Assembly: GCF_007859765.1 (NCBI RefSeq)
Contig: NZ_SIHJ01000001.1
Coordinates: 2,109,311-2,173,310, forward strand
Length of the DNA stretch: 64,000 bases
Direction of reading: 5' to 3'
Source: Posidoniimonas corsicana
GTDB lineage: Bacteria > Planctomycetota > Planctomycetia > Pirellulales > Lacipirellulaceae
Positions 33,760 through 42,659 of the stretch are shown piece after piece (positions within the stretch are counted from its first letter, which is position 1; every line of letters begins with the position of its first letter). The translations under genes were made by a program, and so were the position numbers. The notes below the pieces were generated by a model. That model had not been told where the DNA came from. It worked only from the letters and a program-made list of their open reading frames with translations, and searched no databases.

Positions 33760-34578
33760 ATGTTGAAGAAGATCATTGTCACCGGCCTGGGAGCGTGCCT
33801 GGCCGGCGGGTTGTTGTTCGGGACCAACGCAGTCAGCTACGTCAAAACCGCCTACCGCGGCGTGACCACCAGCGTCGAGCAGAGCGTGCCGATCGAGTTC
33901 CAGATCGAGCGGGCCAGCAACATGGTGGCGGACCTGACCCCGGAGATCCGGCACTCGATGCACGTGATCGCCAAGGAAGAGATTGAGCTGGACCAGCTCA
34001 ACGAGCGGATCGCCTCCGCCGAGCAGCTGGCCGAGAAGAGCAAGTCGGAGATCATGCGGCTGCAGTCCGACCTGCAGGACGGCGGCAATGTGTTCACGTA
34101 CGCCAGCCGCACCTACAGCCGCGAGGAGGTCACCGCCGACCTCAGCCGCCGCTTCGAGCGCCACAAGGTGAGCGACGAGACCCTCTCGCACCTTACCAGC
34201 ATGCGTGACGCCCGGACGCAGAACCTGGATGCCGCGCGTCAGAAGCTGACCGCCATGGTCAGCGCGCAGCAGAAGCTCGAGACCGACATCACCAATCTGC
34301 AGGCCAAGCGCAAGCTGGTTGAGGTGGCCCAGGCCTCGAGCGAGGTGGTGTTCGACGACAGCCAGCTGGCCCGCGCCAAGGAGCTGATCACCGACATCCG
34401 CACGCGGCTGGACGTGGCGGCCAAGCTGGCCAACGCGGACGTCAACTACGCGGCCGAGATCCCGCTGGACGCGGCCGACTCGCAGGATGTGACCGAGCAG
34501 GTCGCGGCCTACTTCGGCGGCGAGCAGCCCTCGCAGCCGGAGAGCCGGGTGCTGACCGCCAGCATCGAGCTGGAGTAA
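33760..34578 (+). CDS. Coiled-coil membrane-anchored protein
   Basis: The N-terminus is MLKKIIVTGLGACLAGGLLFG, a signal anchor or uncleaved membrane segment. It is followed by roughly 200 residues that form long coiled coils with heptad-like Glu/Lys/Leu patterns (EIELDQLNERIASAEQLAEKSKSEI and LDAARQKLTAMVSAQQKLETDIT). The 272-residue protein has an acidic C-terminus. Such proteins in planctomycetes are of unknown role; a phage-shock PspA-like or envelope-spacing role is only a guess. ggag lies 11 bases before the ATG. A strong terminator follows the stop, so the gene is likely its own unit. Confidence 0.88.
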   Translation: MLKKIIVTGLGACLAGGLLFGTNAVSYVKTAYRGVTTSVEQSVPIEFQIERASNMVADLTPEIRHSMHVIAKEEIELDQLNERIASAEQLAEKSKSEIMRLQSDLQDGGNVFTYASRTYSREEVTADLSRRFERHKVSDETLSHLTSMRDARTQNLDAARQKLTAMVSAQQKLETDITNLQAKRKLVEVAQASSEVVFDDSQLARAKELITDIRTRLDVAAKLANADVNYAAEIPLDAADSQDVTEQVAAYFGGEQPSQPESRVLTASIELE

Positions 34579-34599
34579 CTCCCACTCCACGTGTGTGTT

Positions 34600-34632
34600 C
34601 GCAGCCGGGGCGCCCCGCCCCGGCTGCGTTTT
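34600..34632 (+). terminator. Intrinsic terminator after the coiled-coil gene
   Basis: A perfect 12-bp stem (34600-34611 with 34617-34628) around gcccc is followed by tttt, then more T-rich sequence. It lies 21 bp after the stop at 34578 and separates the coiled-coil gene from the FHA gene. Confidence 0.88.
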
Positions 34633-34666
34633 CTAGTTCTTCGCAATCTTGGAAGCGGTCGGTCCC

Positions 34667-36151
34667 ATGCTCCAGTGGCGGCTGAAACTACGCGAGGCCC
34701 GGCAGGCCCTGCAGGCCGGGCGGTACGAAGAGGCCCTCGGCGCCCTCAATGATCCGCAGCTGAGGGAGTTCCTGCCCGCCAAGCGGCTGGCGGACGACCT
34801 CGCCCAGAAGTACGCCGACCGGGCCGCCCGGCGGATCGAGTGGGGCCAGAGCTGCGCCGGCTTCGCCGACCTGGCCGCGGTGGACCAGCTGGGCGTTCAC
34901 CGCGATCGGGCCGACGCCATCCGGCTGGAGTACACGGGCCGCGTCGAGCAGCAGGCGCACGACCGGCTCGCCGCCGGCGCGCCCGACTCGGCGCTAGCCC
35001 TGCTGCGGCGCTCCAAACGCCGCGGCGTCGACAGCCCCACCCTGCGTCTGTTGGGCGAGGTCGCGCGGCTGTGGGCCGAGAGCCTCGAGCAGCTCGACAG
35101 CGGCGACGGCGCCCGCGCCGCGGCCGGCATGCAGGGCTGCCTGGCGGTGCTCCGCTCGGGCGCCGCCGGCGGCGCGCCGGCCCAGCTGCTGCCCCCGCTG
35201 CAGCGCGCCCACGACGACCTCGCCGAACGCGCCGAGCGTCACCGCCGCGCGTCGGACACGCTCCGCTCCGCGGCCTCCGGCCGCGACTGGTCCGCCGTGC
35301 TCCGCGCGGCCGACGACGCGCTGGCCGCCGCCCCCCGCGACGCCGAGGCGGCCCGCCTCCGCCGCCGCGCGTGGCGCGAGCTGGAGCTCGACGAAACCCG
35401 CCCCTACCAGCCTTTGCGTCGCGAGGGTGAATCTGACAGGATGAACGGACGCGCCCCCCGGCCCTCGGACCACCGGAGGCCCGACGCCCGGCGTTTGGCC
35501 CGGGCGATCCGCGACACCAGCCACGCCCCGCCGCGATCCAAGGAAGACACCTCCGTGGGCAAGCCCCCCGCCGACCGCCGGATGCTGTGGGTGGACTCCG
35601 TGGGGGGCTTCCTGGTTTGCCTAGACGACGAGATCGTCATCGGCCAGCCCGCCGGCGGCGCCACGCCCGACCTGCCGATCCTGGCCGATATTTCCCGCCG
35701 GCACGCGGTGCTGCGGCGCCAGAACGGGACGTACGTGCTTGAGCCCATCGGATCGACTAAGCTAGATGGGGAGCCGCTGACCGGCCCCGCGGTGCTGGCA
35801 GCCGAGCACGTGATCCAGCTCGGCGACAGCGTCCGGATCCGGTTCGCCAAGCCCCACGCCCTCAGCGCCACGGCGCGGCTGGTGATCGAGAGCGGGCACA
35901 AGACCGCCCCCTCGGCCGACGCGGTGCTGCTGATGGCCGAGAGCTGCGTGCTGGGCCCCGGACGGCACAGCCACGCCTGGTGCCGGCACTGGAGCGCCGA
36001 CCTGGTCCTCTACCGCCAGGACGGCGAGCTCTGCTGCCGCTCGTCGGCGCCGCTGACGGTCGACGGGCGTCAGGTGGAGGGCCCGGCCACCCTGGGCGAA
36101 TCGTCCCGGTTGGAGGGGCAAGATTTCTCCGTCAGCGTCGAACTAGTCTAG
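34667..36151 (+). CDS. FHA-domain protein with TPR-like N-terminus
   Basis: The 494-residue protein starts with helical repeats (about 1-240; REARQALQAGRYEEALGAL) of TPR or similar type. A charged linker follows, then an FHA domain (about 300-390) with IVIGQPAGG, ISRRHAVLRRQNG and the conserved S-R-R-H at about 341-344. FHA domains bind phosphothreonine peptides. The last 85 residues (VLGPGRHSHAWCRHWSADLVL...LTVDGRQV) look like a second, divergent FHA-like fold. It lies next to the Ser/Thr kinase at 36278, so it is a natural reader of that kinase's phosphorylation. The ATG at 34667 is used. Confidence 0.88.
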   Translation: MLQWRLKLREARQALQAGRYEEALGALNDPQLREFLPAKRLADDLAQKYADRAARRIEWGQSCAGFADLAAVDQLGVHRDRADAIRLEYTGRVEQQAHDRLAAGAPDSALALLRRSKRRGVDSPTLRLLGEVARLWAESLEQLDSGDGARAAAGMQGCLAVLRSGAAGGAPAQLLPPLQRAHDDLAERAERHRRASDTLRSAASGRDWSAVLRAADDALAAAPRDAEAARLRRRAWRELELDETRPYQPLRREGESDRMNGRAPRPSDHRRPDARRLARAIRDTSHAPPRSKEDTSVGKPPADRRMLWVDSVGGFLVCLDDEIVIGQPAGGATPDLPILADISRRHAVLRRQNGTYVLEPIGSTKLDGEPLTGPAVLAAEHVIQLGDSVRIRFAKPHALSATARLVIESGHKTAPSADAVLLMAESCVLGPGRHSHAWCRHWSADLVLYRQDGELCCRSSAPLTVDGRQVEGPATLGESSRLEGQDFSVSVELV

Positions 36152-36277
36152 AGAGAGCCACGTCGAAGCAACCACAGCCTACGCGGGCGCCAGCATCCAG
36201 GGGGAACGGCGCCCCGCCCTCAGGCGGCGACGCCCGCCTGCTCCCCAGCGATTCCTCAAACGGCCCGCCGCCCGACT

Positions 36278-38365
36278 ATGAACCTCCCCATTTCTGATCC
36301 CGGTCAAGCCGCCCTCTCTGGGTCCAACGGCGGACAGGCGGACGGAGGATTAGACGACGGCGCGGGACCCGACCTCCCGCCCCGGCAGCCGGCCAAGTTC
36401 CTCTACCCGAGCGGCTCCAAGCCGCTGGACGGCTACACGATCAAACGCGGCGTCGGCCGCGGCGGCTTCGGCGAGGTCTACTTCGCCACCAGCGACGCCG
36501 GCAAGGAGGTCGCGCTGAAGCTCATCCGCCGCAACCTGGACGTCGAGCTGCGCGGCGTGCGGCACTGCCTGAACCTCAAGCACCAGAACCTGATCGACCT
36601 GTACGACATCCGCGTCGACGACCTCGACGACCAGTGGGTCGTGATGGAGTACGTCAGCGGTCAGTCGCTCGAGGAGGCCATCGAGGCCCACCCCAACGGC
36701 ATGCCGCTGGAGCTGGTCGAATGGTGGATCCGCGGCATCGCCGGCGGCGTGGGCTACCTGCACGACCACGGCATCGTCCACCGCGACCTGAAGCCCGGCA
36801 ACATCTTCCTCGACGCCGGCGGCGCCGCCCTGGGCGACTCGGGCACCATCAAGATCGGCGACTACGGCCTTTCAAAGTTCATCTCGTGCAGCCGCCGCAG
36901 CGGCCAGACCGAGAGCGTCGGCACGGTGCACTACATGGCGCCGGAGATCGCCAACGGCCGCTACGGCCGCGAGATCGACACCTACGCGCTGGGCGTGATC
37001 CTGTACGAGATGCTCACCGGCCACGTACCGTTCGAGGGCGAGAGCGTCGGCGAGGTGCTGATGAAGCACCTGACCGCCGAGCCCAACCTGGACGCGGTCC
37101 ACGAGCCCTACCGCGAGATCGTCAGCCGCGCGCTGGCCAAGGACCCCGAGGTCCGGCTCAACAGCGTGCACGAGATCGTGGCGATGCTGCCGGCCGACGG
37201 CGCCGCCCCGCGGCCCAACCCCGCGCCAGGCCCCGACCGCGGCGGCGCGTCCTACGGGTCCGACCGGTCCGCAGGCCCCAGCCACGGCCCGAGTCGCCAC
37301 AGCGCCCGCCCGCGGGCGACCGTCGAGGAGCCGATGTACGCCGCGCTCCGCGACGTGGTCAACAAGGCCAAGGCCGGCTGGCACGACGCCAACATGCCGC
37401 CGCTGGTGCAGGGGCTGCTCATCGTGGCGGGCATCATTGCGCTGCTGAGCACCATCACGCTGTGGGGGCCGCTCACGATCATGGTCGGCATCTTCTACGC
37501 GATTTACTACGCCGTGTGGTCGATCGTCCTGAAGCCCGGCCTGCGCGCCAAGGCGACCCGCAGCGAAGCGCCCACCACCTACTCGCCCCTGCCCAAGCCG
37601 CAGCCCGTCCGCGCCCAGCCGATCGCCCACCGCCCGCGGCCCAAGCCGTGGCGCGAGGTGGTGCACGAGCGTCTCCGCAGGAAGCCGACCCGCGAACGCG
37701 TGACCCAGCTGCTGGGGTCGATGTTCGCCTCCGCGTTGCTCTGCCTGCTCGTTTCCGCCGCCGCGGCCACGTGGCTGGTGTCCGGCGAGACCTCCGGCGA
37801 CTGGCCCGCCGTGCACATGTGGCTGTCGATCGTCACCACGCTCGGCTGCTGGGGCGTGCTGGCCGTCAACACGCTCACCGAGGCCCGCGCCGAGGACCAG
37901 GCGCCCATGCGTGCGATCCTGCTGGGCGTGGGCGCCATGATCGGGCTGATCGCGTTCAGCGTCACCGACGGCCTGTCGCTGGAGCTGCCGATCTCCAGGG
38001 ATATGGGCCCGTCGCCAACCGACAGCATGATGGACAAAGCCGTGGCAGGGCACCGCGAGCTGCACGACGGCTGGAAACGCGGCGTCAGCGCCCCGGGCGC
38101 GGCGGTCTCGATGACCTACTTCGCGCTGCTGTTCGCCATCCCCCGCTGGTGGCGGCTCGCCGAGTACACCCGCAACAAGCGGTTCAGCCTGTGGTCGGTG
38201 GCGGTGCTGGTGCTGGCCGCCTGGCTGCTGCACCTCCTGTGGTGGTACCCGCAGCCGGTGGGCATGGTGGTGGCCGGCACGGTCGCCGCGGTCACGATGC
38301 TGGCCAGCCCGTGGTTCCCGCCCAGCAAGCGGGTGGAGCTGGCCCGGGCCCGCGCGGCGATCTGA
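36278..38365 (+). CDS. Transmembrane Ser/Thr protein kinase (about 8 membrane segments)
   Basis: The cytoplasmic kinase domain spans about 52-310: glycine loop GVGRGGFG (58-65), catalytic Lys81 in VALKLI, HRDLKPGN (168-175) and GTVHYMAPE (215-223). The metal-binding triad is DYG (195-197) instead of DFG. A Pro-rich linker follows, then about eight hydrophobic segments from residue 380 to the C-terminus (695), an unusual architecture since many bacterial PASTA kinases have one. The phosphorylation target is unknown; the adjacent FHA protein is a likely partner. It is probably co-transcribed with the FHA gene (126-bp gap). Confidence 0.95.
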   Translation: MNLPISDPGQAALSGSNGGQADGGLDDGAGPDLPPRQPAKFLYPSGSKPLDGYTIKRGVGRGGFGEVYFATSDAGKEVALKLIRRNLDVELRGVRHCLNLKHQNLIDLYDIRVDDLDDQWVVMEYVSGQSLEEAIEAHPNGMPLELVEWWIRGIAGGVGYLHDHGIVHRDLKPGNIFLDAGGAALGDSGTIKIGDYGLSKFISCSRRSGQTESVGTVHYMAPEIANGRYGREIDTYALGVILYEMLTGHVPFEGESVGEVLMKHLTAEPNLDAVHEPYREIVSRALAKDPEVRLNSVHEIVAMLPADGAAPRPNPAPGPDRGGASYGSDRSAGPSHGPSRHSARPRATVEEPMYAALRDVVNKAKAGWHDANMPPLVQGLLIVAGIIALLSTITLWGPLTIMVGIFYAIYYAVWSIVLKPGLRAKATRSEAPTTYSPLPKPQPVRAQPIAHRPRPKPWREVVHERLRRKPTRERVTQLLGSMFASALLCLLVSAAAATWLVSGETSGDWPAVHMWLSIVTTLGCWGVLAVNTLTEARAEDQAPMRAILLGVGAMIGLIAFSVTDGLSLELPISRDMGPSPTDSMMDKAVAGHRELHDGWKRGVSAPGAAVSMTYFALLFAIPRWWRLAEYTRNKRFSLWSVAVLVLAAWLLHLLWWYPQPVGMVVAGTVAAVTMLASPWFPPSKRVELARARAAI

Positions 38366-38466
38366 TTTCTCGCGGCAAGATCGTCGCCCGCGGGGCGAAG
38401 TGCTAGAGAAGGGCCTCCGGTGGGCCCGTGGTGTTCCCGCGTAGGGCTTCTTCAAACGGTGACGAA

Positions 38467-40146
38467 ATGGCGGTCGCAGGTCCGAGTCTGTTGTTGCTGC
38501 TGGTCCTGGGCGGCATGGTGCTGGGCGGGCTGGCGTTGCTGGTGGGCCTGGTCGTCAACAAGCAGACGCGCCCGTTCGGCATTGCGCTGCTCGGCGCCGG
38601 CGCGCTGATGGTCGTGATGGTCGTCGGCTGGACCACCGCGTCGCGCCGGGTGGACCGTCAGATCCACGCGGTGAGCGTGTCGGCGGACGCGGCCGCTCAC
38701 CAGCAAATCGCACACGAGTTGGGCCATCACAGCGAACTCTCGCCGGTCGACGCGGCGGCGTTCCGCGTCTCCGGTCCAACCCGGCTGCGCCTCGGGTCGT
38801 GGGCGGCCATCGGCATGCTGATAATTGGCGTCGGTTTTGCCTACGCGGTCATGAAAGGGCTGAACAACAAGCAGGGCCGCCGTTCGCTGTTTGCGCTGGG
38901 CGGCGCCGGACTGGCGGCGGCGGCGGTGGTGCTGACGCTGGTGGCCCGCGCCTCAGAGCTCCGTGAGTCCGCCAGGAGGGCCGAGGCGGTCGCTATCGCG
39001 CAGAACCAGGCCGCGATGTCCGCCGCCGAGGCCTGGGACGAGCTCACGCGTCCGCGGATCCAGCTCGAGGGGCCGACCGACAAGATCGCGATCCGCGGCC
39101 CCAGCATGACGGTCTACGTGTCGAAAGAAGATTCGAACGAGCGACTCGCCGACCATATCCGCATGCAGCAGGCCGTTCTCGGGGCAGGCGAGGAGTTAAC
39201 CGTCAACATCGGCGGCCAGACCTTTACCGCCCGCGGCCGCACGTCGCGCGACGTGATCCTCCGCCGGATCGATGAGGCGCGGGCCAAGTACGCCGATTCC
39301 GTCGCCCACGACGCCGAGCCCGCTGCCGACGCAACCCTGTTAGTCGTGGTGAATGGTCAGGAGTTGAAGTTCGAGCCGGGCGCCTCCACTTCGGAGATCG
39401 CCAAGCGGGTCATCGAGGCCGGCGGCACGGACGCGGACCGGGTCGAGGTCAAGATGAACGGGGCCACCATGCGTTTCAGCCCCGGCTCGCCGGTGGGAGC
39501 GGTTGAGAATCTCGTCGAGGCCGCCCGCCCGTCGACTCCGGCGGTCGCGCCCGAGAGCCACGGGGAGTCGGTCGTCGAAACGCCAGTCGCCGACGCCGAG
39601 CCCGAGGCCATGCCCACCTGGGTCGACCAACCCGATAGCCGCCTCGGTGAGGTCTACCGCCAGGTGATCACCACCGAGCCTTTCGTGACGGCCGACGAGT
39701 GCTACGCCGACTTCATGGTCAAGCTGCGTGAGGCGACCAACAAGTTCGCCGAGGAGCACCTCAACTTCTACGGCGACGCGGTCGCCGCCAGCGGGCTGGC
39801 GCCCGGCGAGCTGGCCAGCGCAGTCAGCGTTGACGAGCACCTGGAGACCTACCAGAGCAGCGCCGGCCCGATGAAGCGGCTGCACGTCCGCGTCGAGTTC
39901 GACGAGGACTTCAAGGACCAGCTGAAGCGAGCCTTCACGCTCCGCAAGCGGGCGGGCGCGCTCGACAGCCTGACGCTGGTCGGGGGACTGGTGCTGCTGC
40001 TGGTTGGCGGCGTGCTGGGGCTGCTCAAGCTCGACGAGGCGACGAAGGGGTACTACTCGAAGCGGTTGTTTATCGGCGTCCCGGCGGTGATAATCGGGCT
40101 GCTGCTGCTCTTTGTCACCCTCGACGCCGTGGGCGTCAGGTTTTGA
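38467..40146 (+). CDS. Multi-pass membrane protein, unknown function (559 aa)
   Basis: Four hydrophobic segments lie in the first 160 residues (LLLLLVLGGMVLGGLALLVG, FGIALLGAGALMVVMVVG, AAIGMLIIGVGFAYAVM, LFALGGAGLAAAAVVLTLV) and two at the C-terminus (TLVGGLVLLLVGGVLGLL, FIGVPAVIIGLLLLFVTL). Between them is a soluble region rich in Glu, Val and Thr with a repeated shape: NIGGQTFTARGRTS...LRRIDEARAK and VNGQELKFEPGASTSEIAKRVIE. I do not recognise the family. The ATG at 38467 has ggtga upstream; a GTG at 38428 is possible. It lies 101 bp after the kinase gene and 39 bp before the sigma factor gene. Confidence 0.85.
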   Translation: MAVAGPSLLLLLVLGGMVLGGLALLVGLVVNKQTRPFGIALLGAGALMVVMVVGWTTASRRVDRQIHAVSVSADAAAHQQIAHELGHHSELSPVDAAAFRVSGPTRLRLGSWAAIGMLIIGVGFAYAVMKGLNNKQGRRSLFALGGAGLAAAAVVLTLVARASELRESARRAEAVAIAQNQAAMSAAEAWDELTRPRIQLEGPTDKIAIRGPSMTVYVSKEDSNERLADHIRMQQAVLGAGEELTVNIGGQTFTARGRTSRDVILRRIDEARAKYADSVAHDAEPAADATLLVVVNGQELKFEPGASTSEIAKRVIEAGGTDADRVEVKMNGATMRFSPGSPVGAVENLVEAARPSTPAVAPESHGESVVETPVADAEPEAMPTWVDQPDSRLGEVYRQVITTEPFVTADECYADFMVKLREATNKFAEEHLNFYGDAVAASGLAPGELASAVSVDEHLETYQSSAGPMKRLHVRVEFDEDFKDQLKRAFTLRKRAGALDSLTLVGGLVLLLVGGVLGLLKLDEATKGYYSKRLFIGVPAVIIGLLLLFVTLDAVGVRF

Positions 40147-40150
40147 ACAT

Positions 40151-40170
40151 CGGCGGGCCGTTGCCCGCCG
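40151..40170. terminator. Hairpin in the gap before the sigma factor gene
   Basis: cggcgggc (40151-40158) and gcccgccg (40163-40170) form a perfect 8-bp stem around cgtt. There is no T tract, so it may pause transcription or mark the end of the membrane-protein gene. The sigma factor gene starts 15 bases later. Confidence 0.4.
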
Positions 40171-40185
40171 GCTATTGATCAAAGC

Positions 40186-40830
40186 ATGCCCGAAACCACC
40201 AACCCCGACGCCCTGCTCATCCAACAGATCCGCCTCGGCAAGCCCGACGCGTGGGATCGGCTGATTGGTGAGTACGAGGGCCGGCTGCTGGCGTTTGTCG
40301 AGAGCCGCCTGCGGCGCCGCGCCGCGAGCGAAGACGTTGTGCAGGAAACCTTCATCGGCTTCCTTACCAGCCTGCCCAACTACGACGCGCGGCGGCCGCT
40401 GGAGGGCTACCTGTTCTCCATCGCGGCGCACAAGCTGACCGACTACCTCCGCCGCGAGGGACGCCGCCCCGCCCTGCCGCTCAGCTCGACCGACGGCTCC
40501 GACGGCGAGGCCTGGGAGCTGCCCGGCGGCGCACGCGGCGCCAGCAGCATCGCCCGCAGCGGCGAGCGCAAGGGCCTGGAGGAGCTCGCCCTGGCAGAGG
40601 CGCTCGAGGACCAGTTCGAGCGCTGGCGCGAAAAGGACGACTACCAGAAGATCATGGTCATGGAGCTGCTGTTCACCCGCGGCTGGGGCAACAAGCAGGT
40701 CGCCGGCGAGCTGGGCCTGAGCGAGCAGCAGGTGGCCAACTTCAAGTACGACTTCCTCGCCCGCCTGCGGTCGCAGGTCCGCAAGCAGCAGCTTAGCGAG
40801 GACGTGTTCCCGGAGCTGTATGAGGAGTAG
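40186..40830 (+). CDS. ECF-like RNA polymerase sigma factor
   Basis: Region 2 is visible at about 10-85: IRLGKPDAWDRLIGEYEGRLLAFVESRLRRR, EDVVQETFIGFLTSLP and EGYLFSIAAHKLTDYLRRE. Region 4 at about 160-205 has the helix-turn-helix QVAGELGLSEQQVANFKYDFLARLRSQV. The linker between (Ser/Gly/Ala-rich, about 90-120) is longer than usual. The 214-residue size fits ECF factors. It directs RNA polymerase to a dedicated promoter set. The small Cys/His protein at 40937 lies 106 bp downstream and is the likely partner or anti-sigma factor. Confidence 0.92.
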   Translation: MPETTNPDALLIQQIRLGKPDAWDRLIGEYEGRLLAFVESRLRRRAASEDVVQETFIGFLTSLPNYDARRPLEGYLFSIAAHKLTDYLRREGRRPALPLSSTDGSDGEAWELPGGARGASSIARSGERKGLEELALAEALEDQFERWREKDDYQKIMVMELLFTRGWGNKQVAGELGLSEQQVANFKYDFLARLRSQVRKQQLSEDVFPELYEE

Positions 40831-40936
40831 TTGGAAGTTCGCGGTGAACTCAATCCTCCTCTGAACTCTCCCTGCTGGGGAGGCTGGGGTAAGTCCAACG
40901 CCCTGCAACCACCCACGACCCACCACAAACCACCCC

Positions 40937-41338
40937 ATGCCCACGCCCACCGAACTCGAAGCCTACCTCGACGAGGCCCTGCCGCCCGAGCAGATGGGCG
41001 TGATCGAGCAGGCGCTGCGGGATGACCCCGCGCTGGCCGACGAGCTGAAGCAGATCAACGCCCGGCGTGACGCCGGCGTGCACTCGCTGGGCGCGGTCTG
41101 GCGCCGCCGGCGGCTGACCTGCCCCAGCCGCGAGCAGCTGGGCAGCTACGTGCTGGGCGTGCTGGGCCGGGGCCACGCCGAGTACGTGCGGTTCCACCTC
41201 GAGACCGTCGGCTGCCGGCTGTGCAGCGCCAGCCTGCAGGACCTTACCGAGCGGCAGAACGCCGCCGAGGGCGAGCAGGAGGTGCGCCGCAAGAAGTACT
41301 TCCAGTCCACCGTTGGGCGGCTCAAACGCGAGTCGTAG
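40937..41338 (+). CDS. Small Cys/His protein, possible anti-sigma or sigma partner
   Basis: The 133-residue acidic-to-basic protein has an N-terminal helical part (ELEAYLDEALPPEQMGVIEQALRDDPALADEL) as in anti-sigma-like proteins. A second part, CPSREQLGSYVLGVL...HAEYVRFHLETVGCRLCSASL, has Cys, His and a CxxC pair that could bind zinc. No membrane segment is present, so it would be cytoplasmic. Position after the sigma gene suggests a regulator of that factor. The conserved role is inferred from neighbourhood and layout, not from a recognised family. Confidence 0.8.
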   Translation: MPTPTELEAYLDEALPPEQMGVIEQALRDDPALADELKQINARRDAGVHSLGAVWRRRRLTCPSREQLGSYVLGVLGRGHAEYVRFHLETVGCRLCSASLQDLTERQNAAEGEQEVRRKKYFQSTVGRLKRES

Positions 41339-41345
41339 CGGCCGG

Positions 41346-42548
41346 CTACCACGCGCCGTCGTCCAACTCCAGCTCGCCCTCCTGCTGCAGCACGCGGGCC
41401 TTGGCGGCAATCTTCTTGGCCAGCTTGAGGTGCTCTGGCGAGAGCCGCTTGGCGTCCACCTGCCCGAGCAGCTCGAGCGCGCGTGCGGGCTTGTTGATCT
41501 CCACCACGCAGATCTGCGCGAGCTTCAGCCGCACCGGGTCCGCGGCGTGGTCGCCGCGGAGCTCGATGAGCCGCGCCATGAACTGGGCCGACTCGCGGTA
41601 CTTGCCCGCCTGGTGCAACAGCCGGATCAGCGGGACCAGCTCGGCCTCGTCCAGCTCGATCGTGACCTCGTGGTCATGCTGCAGCTTGTCCATCAGCTTC
41701 AGCGCCGCCAGCCCGTTGGCGTTTTGCAGGTAGACCCGCAGCTGCCCCAACGCGTCGACCGCCAGCTGCTGCCGCTGGGTCTGCTCCTTCTCGCGGCGCT
41801 TCTTCGAGAACTCGAGGTCCTTCTCGGTTTCCTTGTCGACGCTTGGCGTCTCGCCGGCCCACACGTGGAACAGGTCCCAGCCCTCGCAGTCGACCGACTT
41901 GGTCTTCAGCAGGAATACGGCGATCGGGAACCCCAGGAACAACCCAGCCAGGTGCAGCCAGCCCGAGGCCGAACCGGCTACGCCGCCCAGCAGGTGGAAC
42001 AGCACGAGCCCCAGGACGTCCAGCCCGATGTAGATCAGGCACAGCACGACGATCGGCACGTCGGCCGATCCCATGAACAGCAGGAACACCCAGATCAGGT
42101 ACCAGACCTGGATCTCGTTCCGCGGGGCCCAAACCAGCGCCATGGCCATGATGCCGTAGATCGCGGTCGACGCGCCGAGCGAACCGCTTGCCGGCCCCTG
42201 GTAACCGAGGAAGAGCAGCTGCTCGATTGCCGACTCCAGCACGGCGATGCCGAGGTAGCACGCCAGGAATCGGCCAGAGCCGAGCTTGCCCTCGACCACT
42301 AAGCCGAACACCCAGAGGAACACCATGTTCCCAACCAGGTGGAACACGTCCTCGTGCATGAACGCCGACAGCAGCCACTGAACGGGGTTGAGCTCGCCGT
42401 AGTTCAACACCCATGCCGCGTCCAACCCCGGCAGCACGCCCAGCACCGCGAGGAAGAACGTCACGAGGTTCACGACGATCAGCCCTACGGTCGCGAACGG
42501 CCAGTAGTACACCGGCGCGTCGGTCGATACGGGCAGGAAGAAGAACAC
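41346..42548 (-). CDS. Rhomboid-family intramembrane serine protease with TPR-like tail
   Basis: Rhomboids cleave membrane proteins inside the lipid bilayer. The catalytic serine is Ser127 in GASTAIYG (G-x-S-x), and the partner is His199 in WLHLAGLFLG. HEDVFHLVGNMVFLWVFG (65-82) matches the conserved H-x4-HLxxNM block. About six membrane segments fill the first 220 residues. The C-terminal 170 residues are charged and helical, resembling a TPR-like soluble tail. The gene is convergent with the sigma cluster, 7 bp from the small Cys/His gene. A role in releasing a membrane-held regulator is possible but unproven. Confidence 0.92.
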   Translation of the reverse strand: MFFFLPVSTDAPVYYWPFATVGLIVVNLVTFFLAVLGVLPGLDAAWVLNYGELNPVQWLLSAFMHEDVFHLVGNMVFLWVFGLVVEGKLGSGRFLACYLGIAVLESAIEQLLFLGYQGPASGSLGASTAIYGIMAMALVWAPRNEIQVWYLIWVFLLFMGSADVPIVVLCLIYIGLDVLGLVLFHLLGGVAGSASGWLHLAGLFLGFPIAVFLLKTKSVDCEGWDLFHVWAGETPSVDKETEKDLEFSKKRREKEQTQRQQLAVDALGQLRVYLQNANGLAALKLMDKLQHDHEVTIELDEAELVPLIRLLHQAGKYRESAQFMARLIELRGDHAADPVRLKLAQICVVEINKPARALELLGQVDAKRLSPEHLKLAKKIAAKARVLQQEGELELDDGAW

Positions 42549-42659
42549 GCCGGGCCGCCTGGTCGGGGGTCGAATCGCTCAGTCGATCGCAAGACCTAAG
42601 AATAAGCGACCCGCCGGCGCGATGCGAACAGAATCTGTCCTGCTCGGCCGCCCGTCGCC

